A stretch of DNA of 28,360 bases from Flavobacterium sp. UBA807 (lineage in GTDB: Bacteria > Bacteroidota > Bacteroidia > Flavobacteriales > Flavobacteriaceae). The notes below the pieces were generated by a model. That model saw only the letters and a program-made list of their open reading frames with translations, had not been told where the DNA came from and did not search any database. Positions 1-7,602 of the stretch are shown one piece after another (within the stretch, counting starts at the first letter, position 1; every line of letters begins with the position of its first letter). The position numbers and the translations under genes are program-made. The stretch lies in assembly GCA_002296885.1 (NCBI GenBank), contig DBIH01000006.1, positions 1 through 28,360 on the forward strand, written 5' to 3'.

Positions 1-1276
1 ATGCTTTAAGTTCTTCGTAAGTTGTAATCTTTGTTCGCACTTTCTCTTTTCCTAAAACGCTTTCAATTTGTTTTGGAATAGGCAGTTGCAATCCTAATAA
101 TGGTTCGACAACATCCAGGAATTTAATTGGATGCGCTGTTTCCAGGAATACACCAATTGAATTGGGTTGTTTAGCCATTTCTTTTTTCAATCCCAAATAC
201 CCAACAGCACCGTGAGGTTCGGCAATGTATTTTGTTCGGTTGTAAATGTCTTTTATGGCTGCTTCTGTTTCTGCATCAGTGTAGCTATATGATGAAAAAT
301 CTTTTTCAAACTCAGCCAAATCATTGTGATATAATTCCTGAATGCGGATAAAATTGCTTGGATTACCAACATCCATTGCATTGGAAATAGTAGCAATTGA
401 TGGTTTTGGATCGTAGTTTCCTTTTTTTAGAAATCTTGGAACGGTATCATTGGCATTAGTTGACGCCACAAAATGGGCGATTGGCAGACCTAATCTTTTT
501 GCCATGATTCCGGCACAGATGTTTCCGAAGTTCCCACTAGGACACGAAAGAATAATTGGCTTGTTATATTTCTTCAATTGCTGATAGGCAAAGAAGATAT
601 AAAACATCTGCGGAAGCCAGCGTGCAATATTAATTGAGTTTGCAGAAGTCAGGTTTTTGTGTTTCAAGCTATCATCCAGAAAGGCTTTTTTAACCATGTC
701 CTGACAATCGTCAAACACACCTTCAACTTCCAATGCTTTTATGTTTTGACCTAATGTCGTAAGTTGTCTTTCCTGAATGTCGCTCACTTTTCCTGATGGA
801 TACAGAATAATGACTTCAACACCTTTTACGCCAAGAAACCCACTGGCAACAGCGCCGCCGGTATCACCTGAAGTTGCAACCAATACAGTATTTTTGATGT
901 CTTTATTTCTGTTGAAATAACCCAAACATCGTGACATGAATCGCCCTCCAACATCCTTGAAGGCCATGGTCGGTCCGTGGAAAAGCTCTAATGAAAATAC
1001 ATTGTCTTCAACAGGGATACAAGGAAAATCAAAACATAAAGTTTCAGCGATGATTCTTTTAAGTTCTGTTTCAGGAATTTCATCACCAACAAATTGTTTA
1101 ATTGCTTCATAAGCAATTTCCTCATGCGAGAGATTTTCAATAGTAGCAAAGAAAGAATCGGATAGAGGCGTAATGCTTTCGGGGAAATACAATCCGCGGT
1201 CAGGGGCAAGACCAGCAACAACAGCTTCCTGAAAACTAACTTTGTGTGATTTATTATTTAAACTGTAGAATTTCAT
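1..1276 (-). CDS. thrC: Threonine synthase (3' end cut by window edge)
   Basis: Converts O-phospho-L-homoserine to L-threonine with PLP, the last step of threonine synthesis in the cytoplasm. The reading frame starts with the ATG at 1276 (MKFYSLNNKS) and stays open for 425 codons to the window edge. Only a few C-terminal codons should be missing, since the family is usually about 425-450 aa. The motif FHGPTMAFKDVGG contains the PLP-binding lysine (Lys107). It is followed by a Ser/Thr-Gly-rich phosphate-binding segment (ATSGDTGGAVASG) and by SCPSGNFGN. It is the third gene of thrA-thrB-thrC and lies 12 nt after the thrB stop. A 12-nt repeat covers that junction and touches the start codon. Identity is clear from the motifs and the operon. 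Confidence 0.96.
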   Translation of the reverse strand, partial: MKFYSLNNKSHKVSFQEAVVAGLAPDRGLYFPESITPLSDSFFATIENLSHEEIAYEAIKQFVGDEIPETELKRIIAETLCFDFPCIPVEDNVFSLELFHGPTMAFKDVGGRFMSRCLGYFNRNKDIKNTVLVATSGDTGGAVASGFLGVKGVEVIILYPSGKVSDIQERQLTTLGQNIKALEVEGVFDDCQDMVKKAFLDDSLKHKNLTSANSINIARWLPQMFYIFFAYQQLKKYNKPIILSCPSGNFGNICAGIMAKRLGLPIAHFVASTNANDTVPRFLKKGNYDPKPSIATISNAMDVGNPSNFIRIQELYHNDLAEFEKDFSSYSYTDAETEAAIKDIYNRTKYIAEPHGAVGYLGLKKEMAKQPNSIGVFLETAHPIKFLDVVEPLLGLQLPIPKQIESVLGKEKVRTKITTYEELKA

Positions 1277-1301
1277 AATTCGTAATTTCTAATTCGTAAT
1301 T
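1276..1301. repeat. Direct repeat at thrB-thrC junction
   Basis: The 12-mer TAATTCGTAATT occurs at 1276-1287 and again at 1290-1301. It spans the thrC start codon and the thrB stop codon, so the last thrB residues are encoded inside the repeat. Short AATTACGAATTA-like units of this kind look like intergenic filler repeats rather than a protein-coding constraint. Confidence 0.8.
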
Positions 1302-2215
1302 ATCTTAGTTCCTTCGTCATTCACTTTTGAAATATGAATATCAAATGGAATTCCAATATCTGCGTAAGCATTACTCATACTCTTAGCAACTGTATTGGCA
1401 ATTGCTTCTCCTTTGCACAATGCAAAAATGGACGGCCCAGCTCCTGATATTCCGGCTCCTAAAGCGCCATTTTGCAAAGCAGCATTTTTGACAATATCAA
1501 AGTTTGGAATCAGATGTTTTCTGGCAGGTTCTACAATGACATCAGTTAATGAACGACCAATGAGTTCATAATCTTTTGTATATAAACCTGATATCAGTCC
1601 GCCGAGATTTCCCCATTGAGTAATCGCATCTTTCAAAGAAACTTCAGGCTTTAGGACAGCCCGCGAATCCGATGTTTTTACTTCAATATGTGGATGTAAG
1701 ACGACCGCATAAATTTCGTCGGGACTTTTAATCTTAATAACATCCAAAGGATTGTATCCGCGAACCAATGTGAAACCACCCAAAATACATGGAGCAACAT
1801 TATCGGCATGTTCGCTCCCGCTGGCAACCACTTCACCTTTCATGGCAAAATAAACCAGTTCGTGTTTGGTAAACGGCCTGCCCAAAAGTTCATTGATACC
1901 AAAAACAGCCCCAGCTGCACTTGCTGACGAGCTTCCAATTCCGCTTCCTGCTTTTATTTTTTTGTGGATTTCGATTTCAATTCCAAAGTCACATTGCGCA
2001 GCATTCAACAGAGCTAATCCGGCAACTCCGGCAACGTTCTTTTCTGCTTCTAATGGTAAATCTGCTCCGGTAATTTTGGTGATTCTGATTCCTTTTTCGG
2101 GAACTTTTCGAAAAACCATTTCGTCTCCAACACCATCAAGACATAAACCCATGACGTCAAACCCGCAATTGAGATTGGCGATAGTAGCAGGGCAGAATAT
2201 TTTGATTTCGTTCAT
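1289..2215 (-). CDS. thrB: Homoserine kinase
   Basis: GHMP-family kinase that phosphorylates L-homoserine with ATP to give O-phosphohomoserine, the substrate of ThrC. The 308-aa length is normal for the family. The N-terminal segment (FCPATIANLNCGFDVMG) is the usual start of GHMP kinases. The ATP-binding glycine/serine loop AGSGIGSSSASAAG lies near residues 90-103. A C-terminal GAGISGAGPSIFAL matches the third GHMP motif. It sits between thrA and thrC in the canonical order. The 92-nt spacer from thrA holds an unusual periodic inverted repeat (see separate entry). The last codons and the stop overlap a short repeat that continues to thrC. No anomaly is visible in the protein itself. Confidence 0.96.
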   Translation of the reverse strand: MNEIKIFCPATIANLNCGFDVMGLCLDGVGDEMVFRKVPEKGIRITKITGADLPLEAEKNVAGVAGLALLNAAQCDFGIEIEIHKKIKAGSGIGSSSASAAGAVFGINELLGRPFTKHELVYFAMKGEVVASGSEHADNVAPCILGGFTLVRGYNPLDVIKIKSPDEIYAVVLHPHIEVKTSDSRAVLKPEVSLKDAITQWGNLGGLISGLYTKDYELIGRSLTDVIVEPARKHLIPNFDIVKNAALQNGALGAGISGAGPSIFALCKGEAIANTVAKSMSNAYADIGIPFDIHISKVNDEGTKIITN

Positions 2216-2220
2216 TTTTT

Positions 2221-2301
2221 AAGTTTCAAAGTGGCAAAGTTTCAAAGTAACAAAGTTTTTTGATTGAGTTGACTTTGCAACTCTGCAACTTTGTGACTTT
2301 G
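2221..2301. repeat. Octamer-periodic inverted repeat between thrA and thrB
   Basis: On the plus strand the left arm (2221-2256) carries CAAAGT four times at 8-10 nt spacing. The right arm (2271-2301) carries the complementary ACTTTG-type units at about 8-nt spacing. In the thr mRNA the two arms could form a long imperfect hairpin between the thrA stop and the thrB start. There is no long U-tract after it, so it does not look like a simple intrinsic terminator. It could instead act in mRNA stability or relative expression of thrA and thrB. I infer this only from the pattern. Confidence 0.75.
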
Positions 2302-2307
2302 TAGTTT

Positions 2308-4755
2308 TTACACGTTTCCAATTCTTATTACATCTGCAAAAATACCTGATGCTGTTACTGCTGCTCCGGCACCGGCACCTTTGATGATTAATGGTTGATC
2401 GACATAACGATCGGTGTAGAATTCGACGATATTGTCTTTTCCTTCCAAATTATAGAATGGGCTCTCTTTTGGTATGAATTGCAAACCAACAGATGCTTTT
2501 CCGTTGTCAAATTTGGCTACGAATTTAATACGACTGTCTTTTTCTTTGGCTTCAGCTAAAAGCTTATTGAAATGTGAATCGTGCTTGATTAATGATTTGA
2601 AGAAATCGTCATTGTTGGTTGTTTCCATACATTCTTTTGGTAGGAAACAATTGTTTTCAATTTCTTCGATATCCATTTTATAACCGCTTTCGCGGATAAG
2701 AATTAGTATCTTTCTGGCAACGTCTACACCACTCAAATCAATTTTTGGATCTGGTTCTGTAAATCCTTGTACACCAGCTTCTTTTACAACATCATGAAAA
2801 TTATAAGTTTCACTAAAGTTATTGAAAATAAAGTTCAAACTTCCTGATAAAACCGCCTGGATTTTATTCACTTTATCGCCTGAAGCAATCAGGTGTTTCA
2901 GCGTGTCGATGATTGGTAATCCTGCTCCAACATTCGTTTCAAACAAAAACGGAGAATTGTATTTTCTCGAAAGATTTTTAAGGTTTTTGTAATTGTCATA
3001 CTCAGATGAACAGGCGATTTTATTACACGTTACAACTGCAATGTTTTCACTTAAGAATTTATCATAAATATTGGCGATGTCATAATTTGCAGTAATATCA
3101 ACAAAGATACTGTTACGCAAGTTGAGTTCTTTTACTTTGTCAATAAAGCTCTTTACATTGGCTTTCTCTCCATTAGCAAGAGCAGTTTTCCAATCCTTTA
3201 AATCAATTCCGTCTTCATCAAAAACCATAGTTCTTGAGTTTGCCATGGCAATCACGCGGAGATTTATTTTGAGGTTTTCTTTTAGGAATTTTTTTTGCTG
3301 CGCTATTTGGTCAATAAATTTTTCGCCCACATTTCCAACACCCATCACAAAAAGATTCAACTGCTTGGTATTGTCTTCAAAGAAACGTTCGTGCAATGTG
3401 TTCAATGCTTTCTTAACGTCTTTTTCATTAATAACAACTGAAATGTTTCTTTCAGAAGCACCTTGGGCAATCGCACGGATGTTCACATTATTCTTTCCAA
3501 GTGTGCTAAACATTTTTCCGCTGATTCCCTGATGGTTTTTCATGCTTTCACCAACAAGGGCAACGATGCACAAATCTTTTTCAACAATTGTTGGGTCAAC
3601 TCTGTTCTGAGTAATTTCTATTTCAAAGGTTTTATCGATTGCGGTTTTAGCTCTGTCGGCATCAGCATTAAGTATACCAATACAAATTGAGTGTTCAGAA
3701 GAAGCCTGAGTTATAAAAATTACGTTGATACCTTCCTGTGAAAGCACTTCAAACAAACGTTTGGAAGAACCCGCTACACCAATCATTCCGGAACCTTCAA
3801 GCGTAAGCAGGGCAATTTTGTCAATATGTGAAATCCCTTTTATAGGGTTGCTTGAGGCATTTGGATTATCAGAAATCAGTGTTCCGTAAACCTCAGGCTC
3901 AAACGTATTTTTGATGAAAATCGGAATGTTGTCTTTTAAAACCGGCTGAATTGTTGGCGGATAGAGTACTTTGGCACCAAAATGCGAAAGTTCCATTGCT
4001 TCTTGATAAGATATGGTTTCAATTGGCTGAGCCTGTTTTACAATCTTCGGATTCGCAGTAAACATTCCGTTTACGTCGGTCCATATTTCAAGAACATCAG
4101 CTTTTACGGCTGCTGCCAAAATTGCCGCAGTATAATCGGATCCGCCGCGTCCAAGCGTTGTCGTGTTTCCGTCAGCAGAAGAAGCTATGAATCCGGGAAA
4201 TAAAACAACCTGATTAGTGTTTGATTTGAAAAAATCAGCAATCAGTTTATTAGTTACGGCAAAATCTACACTTGCTTTCCCAAAGTTTGAATTGGTTATA
4301 ATAACTTCACGGCTGTCTTTAAATGAAGAATTACTTACTTTTTGTTTCAGCGCAACCGCAATAATCTGGGAAGATAACAATTCACCAAAACCGGCGACGA
4401 TATCAGCCGTTCTGCTTGATAATTCGCCTAAAAGATAACAACCATCCAACAAAGTTTTTAAGAGGTTGATTTCACCATTTATGGTATTGATGATTTCACT
4501 TTGCTCGCTTAGCGGAATTAACTCATCAATAGCGTCTTTGTGTTTTTTATCAATATCGCTGATTATTTCTTTATAGGTTTTGTCTTTTGCCGAAGCTGTT
4601 TTTCCGGCAAGAATCAATAAATCGGTCACGCCGCTAAAGGCAGAAACCACTACCGCTAACTTATCTTCTTTACTTTTTTTGGTTACAATTTCAATTGTTT
4701 TTGAAATATTTTCAGCATTGGCAACCGAAGTTCCGCCAAATTTTAATACTATCAT
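2308..4755 (-). CDS. thrA: Bifunctional aspartate kinase / homoserine dehydrogenase
   Basis: Catalyses the first step (phosphorylation of aspartate) and the third step (NAD(P)H reduction of aspartate semialdehyde to homoserine) of threonine synthesis. At 815 aa it has the usual length of the fused ThrA type. The aspartokinase domain opens with VLKFGGTSVA at residues 3-12 and contains the GRGGSDYTAA motif. Regulatory ACT repeats follow at roughly 310-460, the usual site of allosteric control by threonine. The homoserine dehydrogenase part begins near residue 465 with the nucleotide-binding GVGNVGEKF and contains NVGAGLPIID and the LSGSLNFIF segment. It is the first structural gene of the operon and is preceded by a threonine-rich leader peptide. 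The start at 4755 gives the canonical MIVLKFGG N-terminus. Confidence 0.97.
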   Translation of the reverse strand: MIVLKFGGTSVANAENISKTIEIVTKKSKEDKLAVVVSAFSGVTDLLILAGKTASAKDKTYKEIISDIDKKHKDAIDELIPLSEQSEIINTINGEINLLKTLLDGCYLLGELSSRTADIVAGFGELLSSQIIAVALKQKVSNSSFKDSREVIITNSNFGKASVDFAVTNKLIADFFKSNTNQVVLFPGFIASSADGNTTTLGRGGSDYTAAILAAAVKADVLEIWTDVNGMFTANPKIVKQAQPIETISYQEAMELSHFGAKVLYPPTIQPVLKDNIPIFIKNTFEPEVYGTLISDNPNASSNPIKGISHIDKIALLTLEGSGMIGVAGSSKRLFEVLSQEGINVIFITQASSEHSICIGILNADADRAKTAIDKTFEIEITQNRVDPTIVEKDLCIVALVGESMKNHQGISGKMFSTLGKNNVNIRAIAQGASERNISVVINEKDVKKALNTLHERFFEDNTKQLNLFVMGVGNVGEKFIDQIAQQKKFLKENLKINLRVIAMANSRTMVFDEDGIDLKDWKTALANGEKANVKSFIDKVKELNLRNSIFVDITANYDIANIYDKFLSENIAVVTCNKIACSSEYDNYKNLKNLSRKYNSPFLFETNVGAGLPIIDTLKHLIASGDKVNKIQAVLSGSLNFIFNNFSETYNFHDVVKEAGVQGFTEPDPKIDLSGVDVARKILILIRESGYKMDIEEIENNCFLPKECMETTNNDDFFKSLIKHDSHFNKLLAEAKEKDSRIKFVAKFDNGKASVGLQFIPKESPFYNLEGKDNIVEFYTDRYVDQPLIIKGAGAGAAVTASGIFADVIRIGNV

Positions 4756-4758
4756 GAT

Positions 4759-4793
4759 TGAATTATGAGTTGTGAATTATGAATTATGAGTTG
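4759..4793. repeat. Direct repeat between thr leader and thrA
   Basis: The 14-mer TGAATTATGAGTTG occurs exactly at 4759-4772 and 4780-4793, with a partial TGAATTAT copy between them (4773-4780). It fills the region immediately upstream of the thrA start, where the ribosome would load. Confidence 0.8.
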
Positions 4794-4839
4794 ATTTGCT
4801 TTCTTTCGAAAGTCCATAAATAAGGATTATATGAAATGA

Positions 4840-4938
4840 TTATACCCCAAACGGGGTTGTAGTTGTTGTGGTAGCAACTGTCGTTACAGCTGTTGTAGCT
4901 GTAGCAGTAAAAGATTTTATGTTGTTATTATTCCACAT
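4840..4938 (-). CDS. Threonine-rich thr operon leader peptide
   Basis: This is a 32-codon ORF, too short for ordinary gene callers, on the same strand as thrA and ending 84 nt upstream of it. It starts ATG TGG at 4938 and stops with TAA at 4840-4842. Twelve of 32 residues are threonine, including an uninterrupted run of six (residues 23-28); most of the rest of the second half is Ala or Val. Such a run directly upstream of thrABC is the hallmark of ribosome-mediated attenuation: when charged tRNA-Thr is scarce the ribosome stalls and the downstream RNA refolds. The RNA supports two overlapping hairpins inside the Thr-coding stretch. I see no classical U-tract terminator after it, so the exact off-state is unclear. 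Confidence 0.85.
   Translation of the reverse strand: MWNNNNIKSFTATATTAVTTVATTTTTTPFGV
4844..4903 (-). promoter_or_regulatory. Candidate thr attenuator with alternative hairpins
   Basis: In the minus-strand RNA, TACAGCT-ACAAC-AGCTGTA (4885-4903) forms a 7-bp hairpin. CAGCTGT-AACG-ACAGTTG (4875-4892) forms another 7-bp hairpin with one G-U pair. Both use the same AGCTGT segment, so they exclude each other. A third short G+C stem, ACCCC-GTTT-GGGGT (4844-4857), overlaps the leader stop. Further down, CTTTC-GAAA-GAAAG (around 4803-4816) gives a small GNRA-capped stem. Pairings were found by eye, with no energy calculation. A typical poly-U terminator is absent. Confidence 0.55.
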
Positions 4939-4946
4939 GATATTTT

Positions 4947-4954
4947 CAAAAATA
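4947..4954 (-). promoter_or_regulatory. Candidate -7 element for the thr operon
   Basis: The minus strand reads TATTTTTG here, an exact match to the Bacteroidetes TAnnTTTG element. It lies only 8 nt before the leader ATG, so transcription from it would give a nearly leaderless leader-peptide mRNA. A clear -33 TTG at the right distance is not seen, so a promoter further upstream is an alternative. Confidence 0.4.
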
Positions 4955-5149
4955 CTATTTTTTGATTACTAAAAAAGTTTTATGAGAATTTTTATCAAAA
5001 TCGTATTTTAAGCTGAATGAGAAAAGCATATTACCATTTTTTCTAACAGATATCCAGTTTCATTACCAAATCTTCAATAAAATTGTAGTGACAAAACTTG
5101 TTTTTTAGCGTTTGTTTATGGAATTTTGAGCACAATTTTCAAGCAAAAA

Positions 5150-6652
5150 ATGGAAAATACACATTACATCAGCACAGAAGTATTGAGTTTAGAGCAATTA
5201 CAGGAAATCATCTCTCAAAATAAACTGCTTTCACTTTCTGAAGAAGCCAAAGTCAACATCCAGAAATGCCGTGATTATCTTGATAAGAAAATGGCAACTA
5301 ATGATAAACCGATTTATGGTATTAATACTGGTTTTGGTTCGTTATGTAATGTAAAAATTTCCAATGAAAATCTTTCCAAACTTCAGGAAAATCTGGTAAA
5401 GTCGCATGCCTGCGGAACCGGAGATGAAGTGCCGGCTGAAATCGTAAAGATTATGCTGTTACTTAAAATTCAGTCACTGAGTTATGGACATTCAGGTGTG
5501 CAGTTAGTTACCGTTGAACGTTTGATAGATTTCTACAACAATGATATATTTCCAGTAATTTATACGCAGGGCTCGCTTGGAGCAAGTGGCGATTTGGCAC
5601 CTTTAGCGCATTTATCATTGCCATTATTGGGCGAAGGTGAAGTATATCATGATGGTTTTCGTCAGCCCGCCAAAAAAGTTTTAGATAAAATGAGTTGGGA
5701 GCCAATCGTATTGCAGTCAAAAGAAGGCTTAGCATTGCTGAATGGAACACAGTTTATGAGTTCATACGGTTGTTATATTTTGATGAAAGCTGCCAAGTAT
5801 TCTTATTTTGCTGATGTAATCGGAGCAATTTCATTGGAAGGATTTGATGGAAGGATTGAACCTTTTAACGAATTGATTCATATGGTTCGTCCACACAAAG
5901 GACAGATTATGACGGCAAGAAGAATGAATGAACTTTTAGAAGGGAGCCAAATCATTGCTCAACACAAAGAACATGTTCAGGATCCTTATGCGTTTCGTTG
6001 TATGCCTCAAGTACATGGTGCTTCGAAAGATACGATTGATTATGTAAAAAAAGTTTTTAAAACAGAAATCAATTCGGTTACTGATAATCCGAATATTTTT
6101 ATTGAAGATGATATGATTGTTTCGGGTGGCAATTTCCATGGACAACCTTTGGCATTAACATTAGATTTTCTTGCAATCGCATTAGCCGAATTGGGAAGCA
6201 TTTCCGAAAGAAGAACCTATCAGTTGATTTCAGGATTAAGAGGTTTGCCAGCATTTCTTGTTGACAATCCGGGACTGAATTCAGGATTTATGATTCCGCA
6301 ATACACAGCAGCAAGTATCGTCAGCCAAAACAAACAATTGGCGACTCCGGCAAGCATTGACAGCATTGTTTCTAGTAACGGACAGGAAGATCATGTTTCG
6401 ATGGGGGCAAATGCCGCGACAAAATGCTTAAAAATTATGGAGAATCTGGAAAGAATTCTGGCAATAGAGCTGATGAATGCTTCGCAGGCAATCCATTTTA
6501 GAGAACCTTTAAAGTCGAGCGAATTTATTCAAACATTCTTAAAATCCTATAGAGAGGAAGTACCGTTGGTAAAAAATGATAGGATTCTTCATTATGATAT
6601 AGAAAACTCGGTAGCTTTTTTGAATAGCTTTATGGTGGAACTGGAAGATTAA
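5150..6652 (+). CDS. hutH: Histidine ammonia-lyase
   Basis: Deaminates L-histidine to trans-urocanate plus ammonia, the first step of histidine degradation. The MIO cofactor triad Ala-Ser-Gly lies at residues 145-147 (GSLGASGDLAPL) when counted from the ATG at 5150, close to the usual position near 142-144. SHACGTG, YSFRC-type AFRCMPQVHG, the NSVTDNP and GGNFHG segments and QEDHVSMG are typical of HAL; tyrosine ammonia-lyases differ in the last motif. An in-frame TTG at 5126 would add eight residues, but the ATG agrees better with the family and follows an A-rich stretch. It is divergent from the thr operon, and no hutU, hutI or hutG is nearby. Its stop overlaps the stop of the convergent gene by 4 nt. 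Confidence 0.93.
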   Translation: MENTHYISTEVLSLEQLQEIISQNKLLSLSEEAKVNIQKCRDYLDKKMATNDKPIYGINTGFGSLCNVKISNENLSKLQENLVKSHACGTGDEVPAEIVKIMLLLKIQSLSYGHSGVQLVTVERLIDFYNNDIFPVIYTQGSLGASGDLAPLAHLSLPLLGEGEVYHDGFRQPAKKVLDKMSWEPIVLQSKEGLALLNGTQFMSSYGCYILMKAAKYSYFADVIGAISLEGFDGRIEPFNELIHMVRPHKGQIMTARRMNELLEGSQIIAQHKEHVQDPYAFRCMPQVHGASKDTIDYVKKVFKTEINSVTDNPNIFIEDDMIVSGGNFHGQPLALTLDFLAIALAELGSISERRTYQLISGLRGLPAFLVDNPGLNSGFMIPQYTAASIVSQNKQLATPASIDSIVSSNGQEDHVSMGANAATKCLKIMENLERILAIELMNASQAIHFREPLKSSEFIQTFLKSYREEVPLVKNDRILHYDIENSVAFLNSFMVELED

Positions 6653-7014
6653 ATCTGCAGCATAAAACTCAGTAATCCCAAAATAGCAGGGACAGCCTGT
6701 ACAAAAAATATTCTTTTAGACGCAGACATTGCGCCATAAATCCCGGCAACCAAAACACAGGTAAGGAAAAAGATGGCGACATATTTACTCCACTCAATGT
6801 TGGTAATACAGAGTGACCAAATCAATCCGGCAGCAAGAAAGCCATTGTATAATCCCTGATTGGCTGCCATGACTTTTGTTTTTTCAAACTGGTCTTCGGA
6901 AATGGTTTTAAAAACCTTTCTGGCGCGTGTGGTCCAGGCAAACATTTCAAGCCAAAGAATGTAAATGTGTAGCAAGGCAATAAATCCGACGATGAGTTGC
7001 GATAGAATATTCAT
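6649..7014 (-). CDS. DUF1304 family small membrane protein
   Basis: A 121-aa protein with about four hydrophobic segments. The N-terminal segment (LIVGFIALLHIYILWLEMFAW) and the MAANQGLYNGFLAAGLIW motif after the first loop are characteristic of the DUF1304 family. Its function is not established. It is the last gene of a three-gene run of membrane proteins and starts 5 nt after the TMEM175-like gene, so it is probably co-transcribed. Its TAA stop and the hutH TAA share the palindrome TTAA at 6649-6652, so the two transcripts must overlap unless termination occurs inside coding sequence. Confidence 0.85.
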   Translation of the reverse strand: MNILSQLIVGFIALLHIYILWLEMFAWTTRARKVFKTISEDQFEKTKVMAANQGLYNGFLAAGLIWSLCITNIEWSKYVAIFFLTCVLVAGIYGAMSASKRIFFVQAVPAILGLLSFMLQI

Positions 7015-7019
7015 AGCTG

Positions 7020-7598
7020 TTATTTTTCGTTAAAAATCCTTTCAATTCGCTTATCCGGCACCAACCACATCAAAGCAACAAAAATGTAGATTCCACCTGA
7101 AATTGCTGGATAAAAGTTAGCCAAAGCAATGGCGACAGCATATAAAATTACCGATGCTTTTTCCTTTAATCCGTTGCCGATTGCTTTTGATAGAACCGAA
7201 TCTTTTCCATGTATCTTGATGATTTGGATTTGAAGTATGAAATAGGCGAAACCATTCATAAACAATATAATTCCGTATAACATCATTGGGAATTCTGAAA
7301 AGTGATTTTCGCCAATCCAGGCTGTTGCAAAAGGTATCAGTGACAACCAGAACAGTAAATGCAAATTTGCCCAGAGGATTTTTCCGTTAACCTGTTTTAC
7401 CGTATGCATCATGTGGTGGTGATTGTTCCAGTAAATACCAACGTAAATGAAACTCAAAACATAGCTTAAAAATTTAGGAAGTAAGGGAGTCAAAGCTTCA
7501 CATGTTCCATTTTCCGGAAGTTTGAATTCCAATACCATGATAGTAATGATAATTGCTAAAACTCCGTCACTAAAGGCTTCCAGTCTTGTTTTATTCAT
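7020..7598 (-). CDS. TMEM175 family (DUF1211) potassium-channel-like membrane protein
   Basis: A 192-aa membrane protein with about six hydrophobic helices. The N-terminus, RLEAFSDGVLAIIITIMVLEF (residues 5-25), carries the RxxxFSDG signature of TMEM175/DUF1211, whose first helix lines the pore. Bacterial members with one six-helix repeat assemble as tetrameric K+ channels. A histidine-rich loop (NNHHHMMH) follows the second helix, as in many bacterial homologues. The gene lies 4 nt after the yetF-like gene and 5 nt before the DUF1304 gene. Membership of the family is well supported; channel activity is inferred from the family. Confidence 0.88.
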   Translation of the reverse strand: MNKTRLEAFSDGVLAIIITIMVLEFKLPENGTCEALTPLLPKFLSYVLSFIYVGIYWNNHHHMMHTVKQVNGKILWANLHLLFWLSLIPFATAWIGENHFSEFPMMLYGIILFMNGFAYFILQIQIIKIHGKDSVLSKAIGNGLKEKASVILYAVAIALANFYPAISGGIYIFVALMWLVPDKRIERIFNEK

Positions 7599-7602
7599 AA
7601 AT

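Noticed and set aside
988..1221. 77-aa frame within thrC
   Set aside because: It is on the same strand but in another frame of the threonine synthase gene; composition is that of an out-of-frame translation.
1866..2222. 118-aa plus-strand frame antisense to thrB
   Set aside because: Shadow of the thrB coding sequence without recognisable motifs or promoter.
3122..3532. 136-aa plus-strand frame antisense to thrA
   Set aside because: Shadow of thrA; Phe/Ser-rich low-complexity composition typical of antisense of AT-rich Lys/Glu codons.
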